This document shows, piece after piece, positions 1-13,710 of a stretch of DNA of 34,016 nt. The DNA comes from Basidiobolus meristosporus CBS 931.73. Lineage: Eukaryota; Basidiobolomycota; Basidiobolomycetes; Basidiobolales; Basidiobolaceae. The translations under genes were made by a program, and so were the position numbers. Below the pieces are notes generated by a model that was not told the origin of the DNA, did no database searches, and was given only the letters and a program-made list of their open reading frames with translations. Every line of letters starts with the position of its first letter. The stretch's first letter is position 1. The stretch covers positions 1 to 34,016 of the forward strand of contig MCFE01000809.1 in NCBI GenBank assembly GCA_002104905.1, read 5' to 3'.

Positions 1-289
1 GGTCCTATATCCTAACTTTCATCACCTTAAAAAGACTATAGATTCTTGCCCTCATCACTTGGACTCTGGTCCTATATCTTTGCTCTCATCAACTGATTCA
101 AGGTCTTATTGACACCCCCCATTCTGTAGAGGAATATCCAAAATTTCAACTTTCAGCACCTGGACCCAGGTACTGGATCAAAACTTTCATCACTTAGACC
201 CAGATCCTGGATCTTAGCCTGCTTAAAAATGCCCAGGACCTCAATATAAAATATCATCAAGTTGAGCAGCTTCCAACTTGCAATTTTTG

Positions 290-658
290 TGTTATGATCT
301 GCCACTTGAATGTTTAAATTAGATCAGTTTTTAGTCAAATCAATTAGTTACATGTTTAGGTTATCAGTATAACAGTATTATCTATCATATCAGTAACATC
401 AGTCAGCAAATGAGTCAGCAGATTCTTATTAGACAGAAATAGATATATTAAGTAGGGTCTTATTGGGTGGTGATGATGCAATCAAATGAGTCATCAGCCA
501 CAACTTACATTAGGAAATTCAATTAGTCAGCAATTGATCAGGCAGAATGTATATAAGGAGCTGCTGGAACCTCAATAAAGATCAGTTCAAGTTTTAGTGA
601 ATATAATACTAGCTAAACTCCCTATTCCTCTACAACTCCTATACCAAGTCTTGTAACA
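290..658 (+). mobile_element. Solo LTR of a Ty3/gypsy element
   Basis: This 369-bp segment matches the gypsy 3' LTR at 27107-27474 almost end to end. It starts TGTTATG and ends TTGTAACA, the usual TG...CA with short inverted termini. It is flanked by the 4-bp direct repeat TTTG (286-289 and 659-662), a plausible target-site duplication. No internal gypsy sequence is attached on either side, so it is a solo LTR, probably left by LTR-LTR recombination. Taking out the LTR and one TTTG leaves sequence that reads in phase with the surrounding satellite, so the insertion is younger than the array. Confidence 0.93.
550..579 (+). promoter_or_regulatory. LTR TATA box and polyadenylation signal
   Basis: TATATAAG at 550-557 and AATAAA at 574-579 lie in the same relative positions as in the 3' LTR at 27366-27395. 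Their conservation between two separate insertions suggests they are the promoter and poly(A) signal of this LTR family. Whether the solo LTR is transcribed cannot be told from sequence. Confidence 0.6.
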
Positions 659-3600
659 TTTGATGATTTGAGCACAGGTCCCACGCCCCTACTTTCATCA
701 CCTTGAACCAGGTTTTAGATGTTTGCACTCATCACCTGGTCCAGGCCTTAGTTTTTTGCCCTTATCACCTAGACCAAGGTCCTGCATATATGCCCCCATT
801 TTAATGAGTAATATCCAAAGTTTCAGTCTTCAGTACATGGACCCATGTCATAGATCTCATCATTCATCTTATAAATGTGAGGGCTAGCCTCAGCTTGCAT
901 TTCCATGGCCCAGTCCTGGATATCTAGTCTTATTAAATGGCGTAATATCCAACATTACAACTTCTGGCACCCTAAACCCAGGTCCTACATCTCAGTGGTC
1001 ATTGCTTGATCCAGGTTATGGCTCATTGCTCTCATCAACTGAATGCAGCTTCTGGATCTTTGCCCTTATCAACTAGATCAAGGTGCTTATTGGCAACTCT
1101 GATTTCATTGAGAAATATCCAGATTTCCAACTATCAACACTTGAAACAAAGACCTAAATCTCAACTTTCATCTCTTGGACCCAGTTCCTACACCTTAGCT
1201 TGCATTACCATGCACAGGTTCAGGTCATCAACACTCATTAAATTCAACAACTTTTAACATTATAACTTTTAGCACATTAAGCCTATGCCCTACATGGTAA
1301 GCTTCATCACCTGGACCTGGGATCAAGATCCCAGCTATCATCACCTACACCCAAATTGTAAGTATCAAATCTTGGTACCTTTGCCCTTTTCTGGGATATC
1401 AAGCATTACTTCATTGAGTGATTCCCAGTCCTTACATTTCAGGTTCCATCACCTGGTCCTAGACTCAGTATCTTAGCTATTATAACCTTGACTCAGGTCC
1501 CGGATATCATATTTATCAAACTGACCCTGTTCTTAGATCTCAATCCTCATTTCATTAAGGAATATCAGAAATGTCAGCTTGCAGCATCTAGACCTGTGTC
1601 CTAGAGCTAAACTTTTATTACTTTGACCCAAGCCCTTGGTATTAGCTAGCATTAATTTGCCCAGCTTCTTGATATTGAATATCATTATATGAGGCAATAT
1701 CCAACAATAAAACTTATTCATCTTGAGCTAAGGTCCTACATATCTGCTTTAATAACCTTGATCCTGGTTCTAGATATCAACCCTGGTTACCAGACCCAAG
1801 TCCTTGATTACACCCCTTGTAACCTTGAGCAATATACAGGATTTCAACTTTCAGCACTTGGACCCAGGTCCTAGATCTTGACTCTAGTCAATTGAGCCCA
1901 GGTCCTGAATCTTAGCTTGTATTTTCAAGCCCAGATCCTTGATATTAAATCTCTTAGAATTGAGCAATACCTAACATTAAAACTTCAGGAACCTTGAGCC
2001 CAGGTTCTACATCTCAGCTTTGATAACCATGATCCAGGCTTGGATCTATGATCTGATTTCCTAGACCTGAGGCCTGGATGACACTCCGCATTACCTTAAT
2101 CAATGTGCAAAATTTCAACTTTCAGCACCTGGACCCAGGTCCAACATCTCACCTTTCATTAATTGTGGCCCAAGTTTTCATATCTTAGCTTGAATTACCA
2201 TGCTCAAGTACTGGATATCAACTCTGAGTAAATTGAACAATTTTTAACTTCACATAGTGGCACCTTGAGCCCAGGTCCTATATCTCAGCTTAAATACCTA
2301 AATCCAGGTTCTAGATTTTGACCCTTATCACATTGACCCAAGTCCTGAATGATACCCCACATTTCCTTGAGCAATATCCTAAATTCTAGCTCTCAGGACC
2401 TGGACCCAGGTCATTGACCTTAACTTGCATTACTATTCTTAGGACCTAGTATTGACCTTCATCAACTTGAGTCATATACAACAATACAGCTTTTAGCATC
2501 TTGAGCCTAGGTTCTATATCTCAGGTTTCATCTCCAGGACCTAGGTTCAAGATCTTAGCTATTATCACCTATACACAGTTTCTTAATATCAACATCAGCA
2601 ACTTGACCCTGGTCCTAGATAACAATAACATCCAGCTTAAGAACTGGTCCTATATCTCAACTTTCACCACCTTGAACCAGGTTCTGGATCTTTGCACTGG
2701 TCACTTGGTCCCAGGTTCTTGATCCTCACCCCTATCACCGTGACCAAGGTCTGAATGACAACCCTCTTTTCAATGAGTAATATTCAAAGTTTTCACTTTC
2801 AACACCTGGATCCAGGTCCAGCGTCCCACCTTTCTTCAGCTGAGGCTCAGGTCAGTTATTTTAGCTTACATTACCATGCCCAAGTCTTGGATATCAGACC
2901 TTGTTACATTGAGCGGTATCCAACTTATCAACCTTAGGTGCATTGAGCCCAAGACCTGTATCTTAGCTTTCTTCCCATTGAACCAGGCTCTAGTTATTTG
3001 CCCTCATCACCTGGGCCAGTTCCTTGTTCTTTGCACTCATCACCTGGACCAAGTTTCTGGATGACAATCATAATTTTGTAGAGCAATATCCAAGAGATAA
3101 ATTTTCTGCACCTGGACCCAGGTCCTAACTCTCTACCTTGAGCAATATCCAAAATATTAACTTTCAGCACCTGGACATAGGTCCTAGATCTCAGCTTTGA
3201 GCACTTTAACACAAGTCCTGGATATCAGGACTCATTAAATTGAGCAATATATACCATTGAAACTTCTGGCTTCTAGTGCCCAGGTCCTGCATCTGAAGTT
3301 TCTTCACCTTGAACCAAGCCCTAGTAATTTGCCCTCAACACCTGCTCCAAGGTCCTGGAAAGCATCCCTCATCTTATTGAGCAATATCCAGAAGTTCAAC
3401 TTGCAGCACCTGGACCCAGGTCCTAGATATCAGCTTTTATCACTTGGACCAATGCCATGGATATCAAGTTTAGATTAATAGAGTAACATCCAACATGAAA
3501 ACATCTGGCAGCTTGGGCCCAGGTTCTCAATAGCTGCCCTGAGTACATAGATTAAGCTTGTGGATAACACACTTCATCATCCTGCTCAGTGTCCAATTTG

Positions 3601-3894
3601 TCAACTTCCTGCACCTGGACCTAGGTCATAGATCTCAACTTTCAGCACTGGGATAAGGATCCTGGATACCAGGACTCATCAAATGGAGCAATATCTAACA
3701 GTAAAACTTCTGGCAACTAGAACCTGAGTTCTGTTTCTTGACTCTTATTCCCTTGAACCAGGCCCTTGTTATTTGCCCTCACAAACTGGCCCAATGTCAT
3801 GGATGACAACGCTCATCTCATTGAGCTTTATCCAAAAGCTCATCTTTCAGTATTGGGAGGCATATTCTAAATCTCAACCTTCAGAACTTGCGCC

Positions 3895-6800
3895 CAGGTC
3901 CTGGGTGTAATACTGGAATTAATAGATTAATATCAAACATGGAATTGGCACCTGTCTCTAGGTCCTAAATGTTAACCTTCAGAACCTGGACCCAGTCCTG
4001 GATGTAATACTGGATTCAACAGAGTAATATCAAACATGCAATTGGCACCTGGCTCTAGGTCCTAAGTCTCAGCCTTTATCACCTGGACCAAGGTCCTGGA
4101 TGTCACACTGGAGTTAATAGAGTAATAACCAATTTGTAATCCTCACCTGGCTCTAGGTCCTTAATCTCAGCGTTAAGCACTTTGACCCCGGTCCTGTATG
4201 TCATATTGGAATTAATAGAGTGATATGCAACATGCAATCAGCACCTGGCTCTAGGTCCAAATTCTCAGCTTTAAGCACATGGATCTAGGTACTGGATGCC
4301 ATACTAGAATAAGTATAGTATATCAAACATGAAATAGGAACCTGGCTCCAGGTGCTAAATCTTAGCCTTCAGTATCTAGACCAAGGTTCTGGATGACATA
4401 TTGGAATAAATATAGTAATAACAAACATCAAATCAACACCTGGCTCCGGGCCCTAAGTCTTAGCTTCAAGCACCTGGACCCAGTTCCTGGATATCATATT
4501 GGAACCAATAGAGTCATATTCAACAGCAATCAGCATCTGGCTCTAGGTCCTAAATCTTAGCCTTTGACACCTGGATCCAGGTCCTGGATATCATATTGGA
4601 ACTAATAGAGTGATATTCAACAAGCAATCAACATTGGGCTCTAGGTCCTGAATCTCATCTTTAATCACCTGGATCCAGGTCCTGGATGTCATACTGGAAT
4701 TAATAGAGTAATAACCAACATGAAATCCTCACCTGGCTCTAGGTCCTTGCTCTCAGCTTTAAGCACCTGGACCCAGGTCCTGTATGTCATATTGGAATTA
4801 ATAGAGTGATATGCAACATGCAATCAGCACCTGGCTCTAGGTCCAAATTCTCAGCTTTAAGCACATGGATCTAGGTACTGGATGCCATACTAGAATAAGC
4901 ATAGTATATCAAACATGAAATAGGAACCTGGCTCCAGGTCCTAAATCTCAGCTTTAAGCACCTAAAGGCAGGTCCAGAATGTCATATTGGATTAAGCAGA
5001 GTAATAACAAATATGAGATCTTCACCTGGCTCCAGGTCCTAAATATTAGTCATCAGCACCTGGACCAAAGGATGACATACTGGAGTTAATAGAGTAAAAA
5101 CAAGCATGAAATCAACACCTGGCTTGGGGTCCTAAATCTTGGCTTCAAGCACCTGGACCCCGGTCCTGGATATCATATTGGAGCTAATAGAGTGATGTTC
5201 AACTAGCAATCAGCATCTGGCTCTAGGTCCTAAATGTCAGCTTTAAGCACCTGGACCCAGGTCCTGTATATCATACTGGCATAAATAGAGTAATAACCAA
5301 CATGAAATCCTCACCTGGCTCTAGGTCCTAATACTCAGCTTTAAGCACCTGGATCCAGGTCCAGGATGTCATACTGGAATAAGTATAGTAATATCAAACA
5401 TGAAATTGGCACCTGGCTCCAGGTCCTCAATCTCAGCTTTAAGCACCTGGATCAAGGTCCTGGATGTCATATTGGAATAAATATAATAATATCTAAGATG
5501 AAATCTGCACCTGGCTCCAGGTGCTAGATCTTAACCTTCAGTATCTAGACTAAGGTCCTGGATGACATATTGGAATAAATATAGTAATAACAAACATCAA
5601 ATCAACACCTGGCTCCGGGCCCTAAGTCTCAGCTTCAAGCACCTGGACCCAGTTCCTTGATATCATATTGGAACCAATAGAGTCATATTCAACAGCAATC
5701 AGCATCTGGCTCTAGGTCCTAAATCTTAGCCTTTGACACCTGGATCCAGGTCCTGGATATCATATTGGAACTAATAGAGTGATATTCAAAAAGCAATCAG
5801 CATTGGGCTCTGGGTCCTGAATCTCATCTTTAATCACCTGGATCTAGTTCCAAATACTCAGCATTAAGCACATGGATCCAGGCCCTGGATGTCATACTGG
5901 AATAAGTATAGTAATATCAAACATGAAATTGCAACCTGGCTCCAGGTCCTAAATCTCAGCTTAAAGCCCCAAAACCCAGGTCTAGGATGTCATATTGGAT
6001 TAAACAGAATGATAACAAGCATGAAATCTGCACCTGGCTCCAGGTCCTAAATATTAGTCTTCAGCACCTGGACCAAGGTTGTGGATGACATGCTGGAATT
6101 AATAGAGTAAAAACAAGCATAAAATCAATACCTGGCTTGGGGCTCTAAATCTCAGCTTCAAGCACCTTGACCCCAGTCCTGGATATCATATTGGAGCTAA
6201 TAGAGTGATGTTCAACTAGCAATCAGCATCTGGCTCTAGGTCCTAAATGTCAGCTTTAAGCACCTGGACCTAGGTCCTGTATATCATACTGGCATTAATA
6301 GAGTAATAACCAACATTAAATCCTCACCTGGCTCTATGTCCTGAATATCCACCTTCAGCACCTGTACCCAGGTCCTGGATGTAATACTTGAATTAATAAA
6401 GTAATATCAAATATGCAATGAGCACATGGCGCTTGGTCCTAAATCTCAACCTTCAGAACCTGGACCCAGGTCCTGGATGTAATACTGGAATCAACAGAGT
6501 AATATAAAACATGCAATCAGCACCTGGCTCTAGGTCCTAGGTCTCAGCTTTCAGCACCTGGGCCCAGGTCCTAGATGTCATACTGGAGTTAATAGAGTAA
6601 TGACAAACATAAAGTCAGCACCTGGCTCTGGGTCCTAAATTTCAGCCTAAGGTATCTGGGCCCAAGCCCTAGATGTCATACTGTAATTAATAGAGTAATA
6701 TCAAGAATGCAATCAGCACCTGACTCTAGTTCCTAATACTCAGCCTTAGGCACCTGGACCCAGGTCCTGGATGTCATATTGGAATTAATAGAGTGATATG

Positions 6801-8860
6801 CAACATTTAATCAGTACCTGGCTCTATTTCCTAAATCTCAGCTTTCAGCACCTGGGCCCAGGTACTAGATAACATACTGGAGTTGATAGAGTAATAACAA
6901 ACATAAAATCAGCACCTAGCTCCGGGTCCTAAATCTCAGCTTAAGGTATCTGGGCCCAGGTCCTAGATGTTGTACTGGAATAAATAGAATAATATCAAAC
7001 AGGCAATCAGCACCTGGCTCTAGGTCCTAAATCTCAGCCTTTATTACCAGGACTAAGGTCCTGGACGTCATATTGGAATTAATAGAGTAATAACCAACAT
7101 GGAATCCTCACCCAACTCTAGGTCCATGATCTCAGCTTTCAGCACCTGGACCCAGGTCCTGGATGTCATATTAGTATTAATAGAGTGATATGCAACATTA
7201 AACAGCACCTGGCGCTATGTTCTGAATCTCAGCTGTAAGCACCTGGGCACAGGTCCTAGATGACAAATTGGAGTAAATATAATAATAACAAACATAAGTC
7301 AGCACCTGGCTCTGGGTTCTAAATCTCAGCTTAAGGCATCTGGGCCCAGGTCCTAGATGTCATACTGTAATTAATAGAGTAATACCAAACATGCAATCAG
7401 CACCTGGCTCTAGGTCCTAACACTCAGCTTTAAGCACCTGGATTCAGGTCCTGGATCTTGTACCGGAATAAATATAGTAATATCAAACATGAAATATTCA
7501 CCTGGCTCCAGGTCCTAAATCTCAGCCTTAAGCACCTAAACCCTGGTCCAGGATGTCATATTGGAAAAAATAAAGTAATAACAAACATGAAATCTGCAGC
7601 TGGCTCCAAGTCCTAAATCTTGGCCTTCAGCACCTAGACCAAGGTCCCGGATGACATACTGGAATTAATAGAGTATTAACAAACATGAAATCAACACCTG
7701 GCTCTGGCCCTAAATCTCAGCTTCAAGCACCTGGATCCAGATCCTGGATATCATATTGGAACTAATAGAGTGATATTCAACAAGCAATCAGCACTGGGCT
7801 CTAGGTCCTGAATCTCAGCTTTAATCACCTGGACCCAGGTCCTGGATGTCATACTGGAATTAATAGAGTAATAACCAACACAAAATCATCACCTGCCTCT
7901 AGGTCATTGATCTCAGCTTTCAGCACCTGAACTCATGTCCTTGATGTCATTTTGGAATTAATAGAGTGATATGCAACATTTAATCTGCACCTGGCTCTAC
8001 GTCCTGAATCTCAGCTTTAGGCACCTGCGCCCAGGTCCTAGACAACATACTGGAGTAAATAGAATAATAACCAACATAAAATCAGCACCTGGCTCTAGGT
8101 CCTAATACTCAGCTTTAAGCACCTGGATCCAGGTCCTGGATATCATACTGGAATAAATATGGTAATATCAAACATGATATTGGCACCTGGCTACAGGTCC
8201 TGAATCTCAGCTTTGAGCACCTAAAACCAGGTCCAGGATGTCATATTGGAATATATAGAGTAATAACAAACATGAAATCTGCACCTGGCTCCAAGTCCTA
8301 AATCTTAGCCTCCAGCACCTAAACTCAGCTTTAAGCATCTAACCCAGGTCCTGGGTGTCATATTGGAATTAAGAAAGAGATATCCAACATGCAATCAGTA
8401 CCGGGCACTAGGTCCTGAATCTCAGTCTTCAACACCTGGAACCAGGTCCTGGTTTTGAACATATTCACCTGCACTTTGGTCCTGAATAGCAATTCTTAAT
8501 TAGCAGAGTAATATCAATATGCAATCAGCACCTAGCACTAGCCCCTAAATCCCAGCCATCAGCACCCAGACTAAGATCCTTGATGTCATATTGGAATTAA
8601 TAGTGTATTATGTAACATGCAGTCAGCATCTGGCTTTAGGCCCTAAATCTCAGCCTTCAGCACCTGGACCTGGTTCCTGGATGTAATACTTGAATTAATA
8701 AAGCAATATCAAACATGCAATCAGCACCTGGCTCCAGGTCCTAAATCTCAGCCTTCAGAACCTGGACCCAGGTCCTAGGTTTCAACTTTATTCACCTGGA
8801 CCATGTTCCTAAATAATACTTCTTAATTAATAGAGTAATATCTAACATGCAATCAGCACC
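3895..8860. repeat. Satellite sub-array with ~98-bp unit
   Basis: About fifty tandem copies (estimated as span divided by unit length) of a ~98-bp unit. Each unit has a first dyad of the form CACCTGGCTCTAGGTCCTAA, then CTCAGCTTTAAG, then a second dyad CACCTGGACCCAGGTCCTGG, then an AT-rich tail containing TCATACTGGAATTAATAGAG and TAATATCAAACATG. The first ~34 bp is one diverged basic unit of the main array. The remaining ~64 bp is a second unit extended by the AT-rich tail, which resembles the marker block of the flanks. The last ~500 bp is more irregular. No gene is present. Confidence 0.93.
4191..5858. repeat. Higher-order duplications inside the 98-bp array
   Basis: Diagnostic variants recur at fixed distance. 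The variant starting GTCCTGTATGTCATATTGG at 4191 reappears at 4777, an offset of 586 bp or about six units, including the rare TATAGTATATCAAACATG variant. The block around 4350-4690, with the rare string CTCCGGGCCCTAAGTCT, reappears at about 5519-5858, an offset of 1169 bp or about twelve units. This indicates block duplication of multi-unit segments rather than unit-by-unit spread. Confidence 0.75.
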
Positions 8861-9920
8861 TGGATCCACATCATGGATCTCATACTCAGCACCTGGACCC
8901 AGGTCCTGGATCTAAACTTTCAGCACCTGGGCCTAGTTCCTAGATCTCAAGCTTCAGCACCTGGATCCAGGTTGTAGATCTCAAGCTTCAGCACCTGGAT
9001 CCAGGTTGTAGATCTCAACCTTCAGCACCTGGTTCCAAGTTCCAGGTCATTGCTTTTATCCCTCAGCACCTCAACCTACGTCATGGTTATCATTCTTCAG
9101 CACCTGGTCCCAGGTCATTATTCTTATTGTTCAGCACCTGTACCCAGGACCTATATCTCATCCTTCAGCACCTGGATCGAGGTCATGGCCCTTGTCCTTC
9201 AGCACCTACACCCAGGTCCTAAATCTCAAATTTCAGCTCCTGGGCCCAGGTCCTAGATCTTATTCTTCAGCTTAAGATTGTAGAACTCTGCTTTCAGCAC
9301 CTGGATCCAGGTCCTAAATCTCAGCCTTCAGCATCTGGACATCGGTCCTAGATATCATCCTTCAGCATGGCTCTTATCCTTCATCACCTGGACCCAGGTC
9401 TTAGATCTCAACTTTCAGCACCTGGACACAGGTCCTAGATCTCATCCTTCAGCACCTGGACCTAGATCCTGGACCTAGGTTCTAGGTCTCATTCTTCAAC
9501 ACCTGGTCCCAGGTCCTATATTTAAACTTTCAGCACCTGCACCCAGGACCTAGATCTCATCCTTCAGCACCTGGATCCAGATTATGGCTCTTGTTCTTCA
9601 GCACCTACACCCAGGTCCTTGATCTCAGCATTCAGCACCTTGACCCAGGTTGTTGATCTCAACCGTCAGCACCTGGACCCATATGATGGATCTCATCCTG
9701 CATTACCTGGACCAGGTTCTAGATCTCAGCTTTCAGCACCTGGACACAGGTCCTAGATCTCAACCTGCTGCACCTGGACCCAGGTCATGGCTCTTATCCT
9801 TCAGCACATACACCCAGGTCCTAGATCTCAACTGTCAGCACCTGGGCCTAGGTCCAAGATCTCAAGTTTCAGCACATGGACTCAGGTCTTGGATCTCAAC
9901 TTTGATCACTAGGACCTAGA

Positions 9921-10150
9921 TCAAGGATGACAAATCTCATTTAGTAGATCAATATGTGACATGACAACCTCTGGCATCTGGAGCCCAGGTTCTAAGCCTC
10001 TTCCCTTATCTCCCAGACCCAGGTTGTGGATGAAACTCCTCATTTTCTTGAGCAATGTCCAAAATGTGCACCATCAGCACCTGGACCCAGGCACTAAATC
10101 TGAAATTTAAGAACTTGGACAAAGGGCCGGGTTACCAAGATGCAGGTTGC
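9921..10150. repeat. 230-bp island, copy 1
   Basis: The block starts TCAAGGATGACAAATCTCAT and ends GTTACCAAGATGCAGGTTGC. It interrupts the regular 34-bp units. It contains TTCTTGAGCAATGTCCAAAA, related to the GAGCAATATCC marker of the diverged flanks. The same block recurs at 13481-13710 and 15221-15450 with identical length. Confidence 0.9.
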
Positions 10151-13100
10151 AAATCTCAACCTTCAGCACCAGGATTCAGGTCCTTGATCTCAACCTTCAG
10201 CTCCTGGACCCATGTCTTCAATCTTATCCTTCAGCACCTGAACCCAGGTCCTAGATCTCAAGCTTCAGCACCTGGACCCACATCATGGATCACATCCTTC
10301 AGCACCTGGGCCTAGGTCCTAGATCTCAAGCTTCAGCACCTGGATCCAGGTTGTAGATCTCAACCTTCAGCACCTGGATCCAGGTCCCAGGTCATTGCTC
10401 TTATCCTTCAACACCTGGACCTACGCCATGGATATTATTCTTCAGCACCTGTACCCAGGACCTAGATCTCATCCTGCAGCACCTGGATCCAGGTCATGGC
10501 CCTTGTCCTTCAGCACCTACACCCAGGTCCTAGATCTCAAATTTCAGCTCCTGGGCCCAGGTCCTAGATCTTATTCTTCAGCTTAAGGTTGTAGAGCTCT
10601 GCTTTCAGCACCTGGATCCAGGTCCTAAATCTCAGCCTACAGCATCTGGACACAGGTCCTAGATATCATCCTTCAGCATGGCTCTTATCCTTCATCACCT
10701 GCACCCAGGTCTTAGATCTCAACTTTCAGAACCTGGACACATCTCCTAGATCTCATTCTTCAGCACCTGGACCTAGATCCTGGACCTAGGTTCTACGTCT
10801 CATCCTTCAACACCTGGTCCCAGGTCCTATATTTAAACTTTCAGCACCTGCACCCAGGACCTAGATCTCATCCTTCAGCACCTGGATCCAGATTATGGCT
10901 CTTATTCTTCAGCACCTACACCCAGGTCCTTGATCTCAGCTTTCAGCACCTGGACCAGGTTCTAGATCTCAGCTTTCAGCAACTGCACTCAGGTCCTAGA
11001 TCTCAACCTGCAGCACCTGGACCCAGGTCATGGCTCTTATCCTTCAGCACCTGGATCCAGGTCCTAGATCTCAGGCTTCAGCACCTGGACCCACATCATT
11101 GATCACATCCTTCAGCATCTGGGCCTAGGTCCTAGATCTCAAGCTTCAGCACCTGGATCCAGGTTGTAGATCTCAAGCTTCAGCACCTGGATCCAGGTTG
11201 TAGATCTCAACCTTCAGCACCTGGATCCGGGTCCCAGGTCATTGCTCTTATCCTTCAACACCTGGACCTACGTCATGGATATTATTCTTCAGCACCTGTA
11301 CCCAGGACCTAGATCTCATTGTTCAGCACCTGGATCCAGGTCATGGCCCTTGTGCTTCAGCACGTACACCCAGCTCCTAGATCTCAAATTTCAGCTCCTG
11401 AGCCCAGGTCCTAGATCTTATTCTTCAGCTTAAGGTTGTAGAACTCTGCTTTCAGCACCTGGATACAGGTCCTAAATTTCAGCCTTCAGCATCTTGACAC
11501 AGGTCCTAGATATCAGCTTTCAGCATGGCTCTTATCCTTCATCACCTGGACCCAGGTCTTAGATCTCAACTTTCAGAACCTGGACACAGCTCCTAGATCT
11601 CATTCTTCAGCACCTGGACCTAGATCCTGGACCTAGGTTCTAGGTCTCATCCTTCAACACCTGGTCCCAGGTCCTATATTTAAACTTTCAGCACCTGCAC
11701 CCAGGACCTAGATCTCATCCTTCAGCACCTGGATCCAGATTATGGCTCTTGTTCTTCAGCATCTACACCCAGGTCCTTGATCTCAGCTTTCAGCACCTGG
11801 GCCCAGGTCCTTGATATCAAGCTTCAACACCTGGACCCAGGTTGTTGATCTCAACCTTCAGCACCTGGATCCATATGATGGATCTCATCCTGCATTACCT
11901 GGACCAGGTTCTAGATCTCAGCTTTCAGCAACTGCACTCAGGTCCTAGATCTCAACCTGCAGCACCTGGACCCAGGTCATGGCTCTTATCCTTCAGCACC
12001 TGGACCCAGGTCCTAGATCTCAAGCTTCAGCACCTGGACCCACATCATGGATCACATCCTTCAGCACCTGGGCCTAGGTCCAAGATCTCAAGCTTCAGCA
12101 CCTGGATCCAGGTTGTAGATCTCAACCTTCAGCACCTGGATCCAGGTCCCAGGTCATTGCTCTTATCCGTCAACACCTGGACCTACGTCATGGATATTAT
12201 ACTTCAGCACCTGTACCCAGGACCTAGATCTCATCCTTCAGCACCTGAATCCAGGTCATGGCCCTTGTCCTTCAGCACCTACACCCAGGTCCTAGATCTC
12301 AAATTTCAGCTCCTGGGCCCAGGTCCTAAATCTTATTCTTCAGCACCTGGACCTAGATCATGGACCTGGGTTCTAGGTCTCATCCTTCATCACCTGGTCC
12401 CAGGTCCTATATTTAAGCTTTCAGCACCTGCACCCAGGACCTAGATCTCATCCTTCAGCACCTGGATCCTGATTATGGCTCTTGTTCTTCAGCACCTACA
12501 CCCAGGTCCTTGATCTTGGCTTTCAGCACCTGGGCCCAGGTCCTCAATATCAAGCTTCAGCACCTGGACCCATATGATGGATCTCATCCTGCATTACCTG
12601 GACCAGGTTCTAGATCTCAGCTTTCAGCACCTGGACACAGGTCCTAGATCTCAACCTGCAGCACCTGGACCCAGGTCATGGCTCTTATCCTTCAGCACAT
12701 ACACCCAGGTCCTAGATCTCAACTTTCAGCACCTGGACCCAGGCCCTAAGTCTCAAGTTTAAGAACTTGGACAAAGGTCCAAGTTACCAAGATGCCGGTT
12801 GTAGATTGCAACCTTCAGCACCAGGAGCCAGGTTTTAGATCTCAACCTTCAGTACCTGGACCCAAGTCATGGATTTTATTCCATCAGCACCTGGACCCAG
12901 GTCTCAAATCACTTCCTTCAACACCAGGACCCAGGATCTATATCTTAACCTTTGGCACTGGGACCTGGGTCCTAATTCTCAACTTTCAGCACCAGTACCA
13001 AGGTACTAGGTCTCATCCTTCAGCACATGATCCCAGGTCATGGCTCTTATCCTTTAGCACCTGAACCTAGGTCTAAGATCTAATGCTTCAGCACCTGAAC

Positions 13101-13480
13101 TCACGTCATGGATCTTATCCTTCAGCACCTTGACCCAGGTCTTAGGTCTAATCCTTCAACACCTGGACCCAGGTTGTAGATTTCAACATTTCAGCACCTG
13201 CACCTGGGACCAAGATCTCATCCTTCAGCACCTGGATCCAGATCATGGCTCTTGTTGTTCAGCACCTATACCCAGGTCCTAGATCTCAGCTTTCAGCACC
13301 TGGGCCCAGGTCCTGGATCTCAAGCTTCAGCACCTGGACCCAGGTTGTTGATCTCAACTGTCAGCACCTGGACACAGGTTCTAGATCTCAACTTTCAGCA
13401 CCTGGACCCACATCATGAATCTCAAGCTTCAGCACCTGGACTCAGGTCTTGGATCTCAACTTTGATTGCTTGGACCTAGA

Positions 13481-13710
13481 TCAAGGATGACAAGTCTCAT
13501 TTAGTAGATCAATATGTGACATGACAACCTCTGGCATCTGGAGCCCAGGTTCTAAGCCTCTTCCCTTATCTCCCAGACCCAGGTTGTGGATGAAACTCCT
13601 CATTTTCTTGAGCAATGTCCAAAATGTGCACCATCAGCACCTGGACCCAGGCCCTAAATCTCAAATTTAAGAACTTGGACAAAGGTCCAGGTTACCAAGA
13701 TGCAGGTTGT
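13481..13710. repeat. 230-bp island, copy 2
   Basis: Collinear with 9921-10150 at an offset of exactly 3560 bp at both ends, so the copies have no net length change. It has only scattered substitutions. A partial relative of its right end (AACTTGGACAAAGGTCC, then GTTACCAAGATGC) also occurs around 12760-12800. Confidence 0.9.

Larger units (their letters stand above)
1..3894. repeat. Left diverged flank of the satellite array
   Basis: Imperfect ~34-bp sub-repeats around the core CACCTGGACCCAGGTCCT recur throughout. They are grouped into longer units by an AT-rich marker of the form TTGAGCAATATCCAACATTA, seen for example near 945, 1690, 1960 and 2230. Marker spacing is often close to 270 bp, about eight 34-bp steps. 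Copies differ by many substitutions and small indels, far more than in 8861-16150, so this looks like an older, less homogenised edge. Short open frames here carry no recognisable domain and are not annotated as genes. The array is interrupted by a solo LTR at 290-658. Confidence 0.88.

Noticed and set aside
11842-12444. A 200-codon open frame within the satellite as a repetitive protein gene
   Set aside because: It is exactly what a 34-bp tandem repeat with few stops yields by reading three units in three frames. No start context, conserved domain or codon-level constraint is visible.
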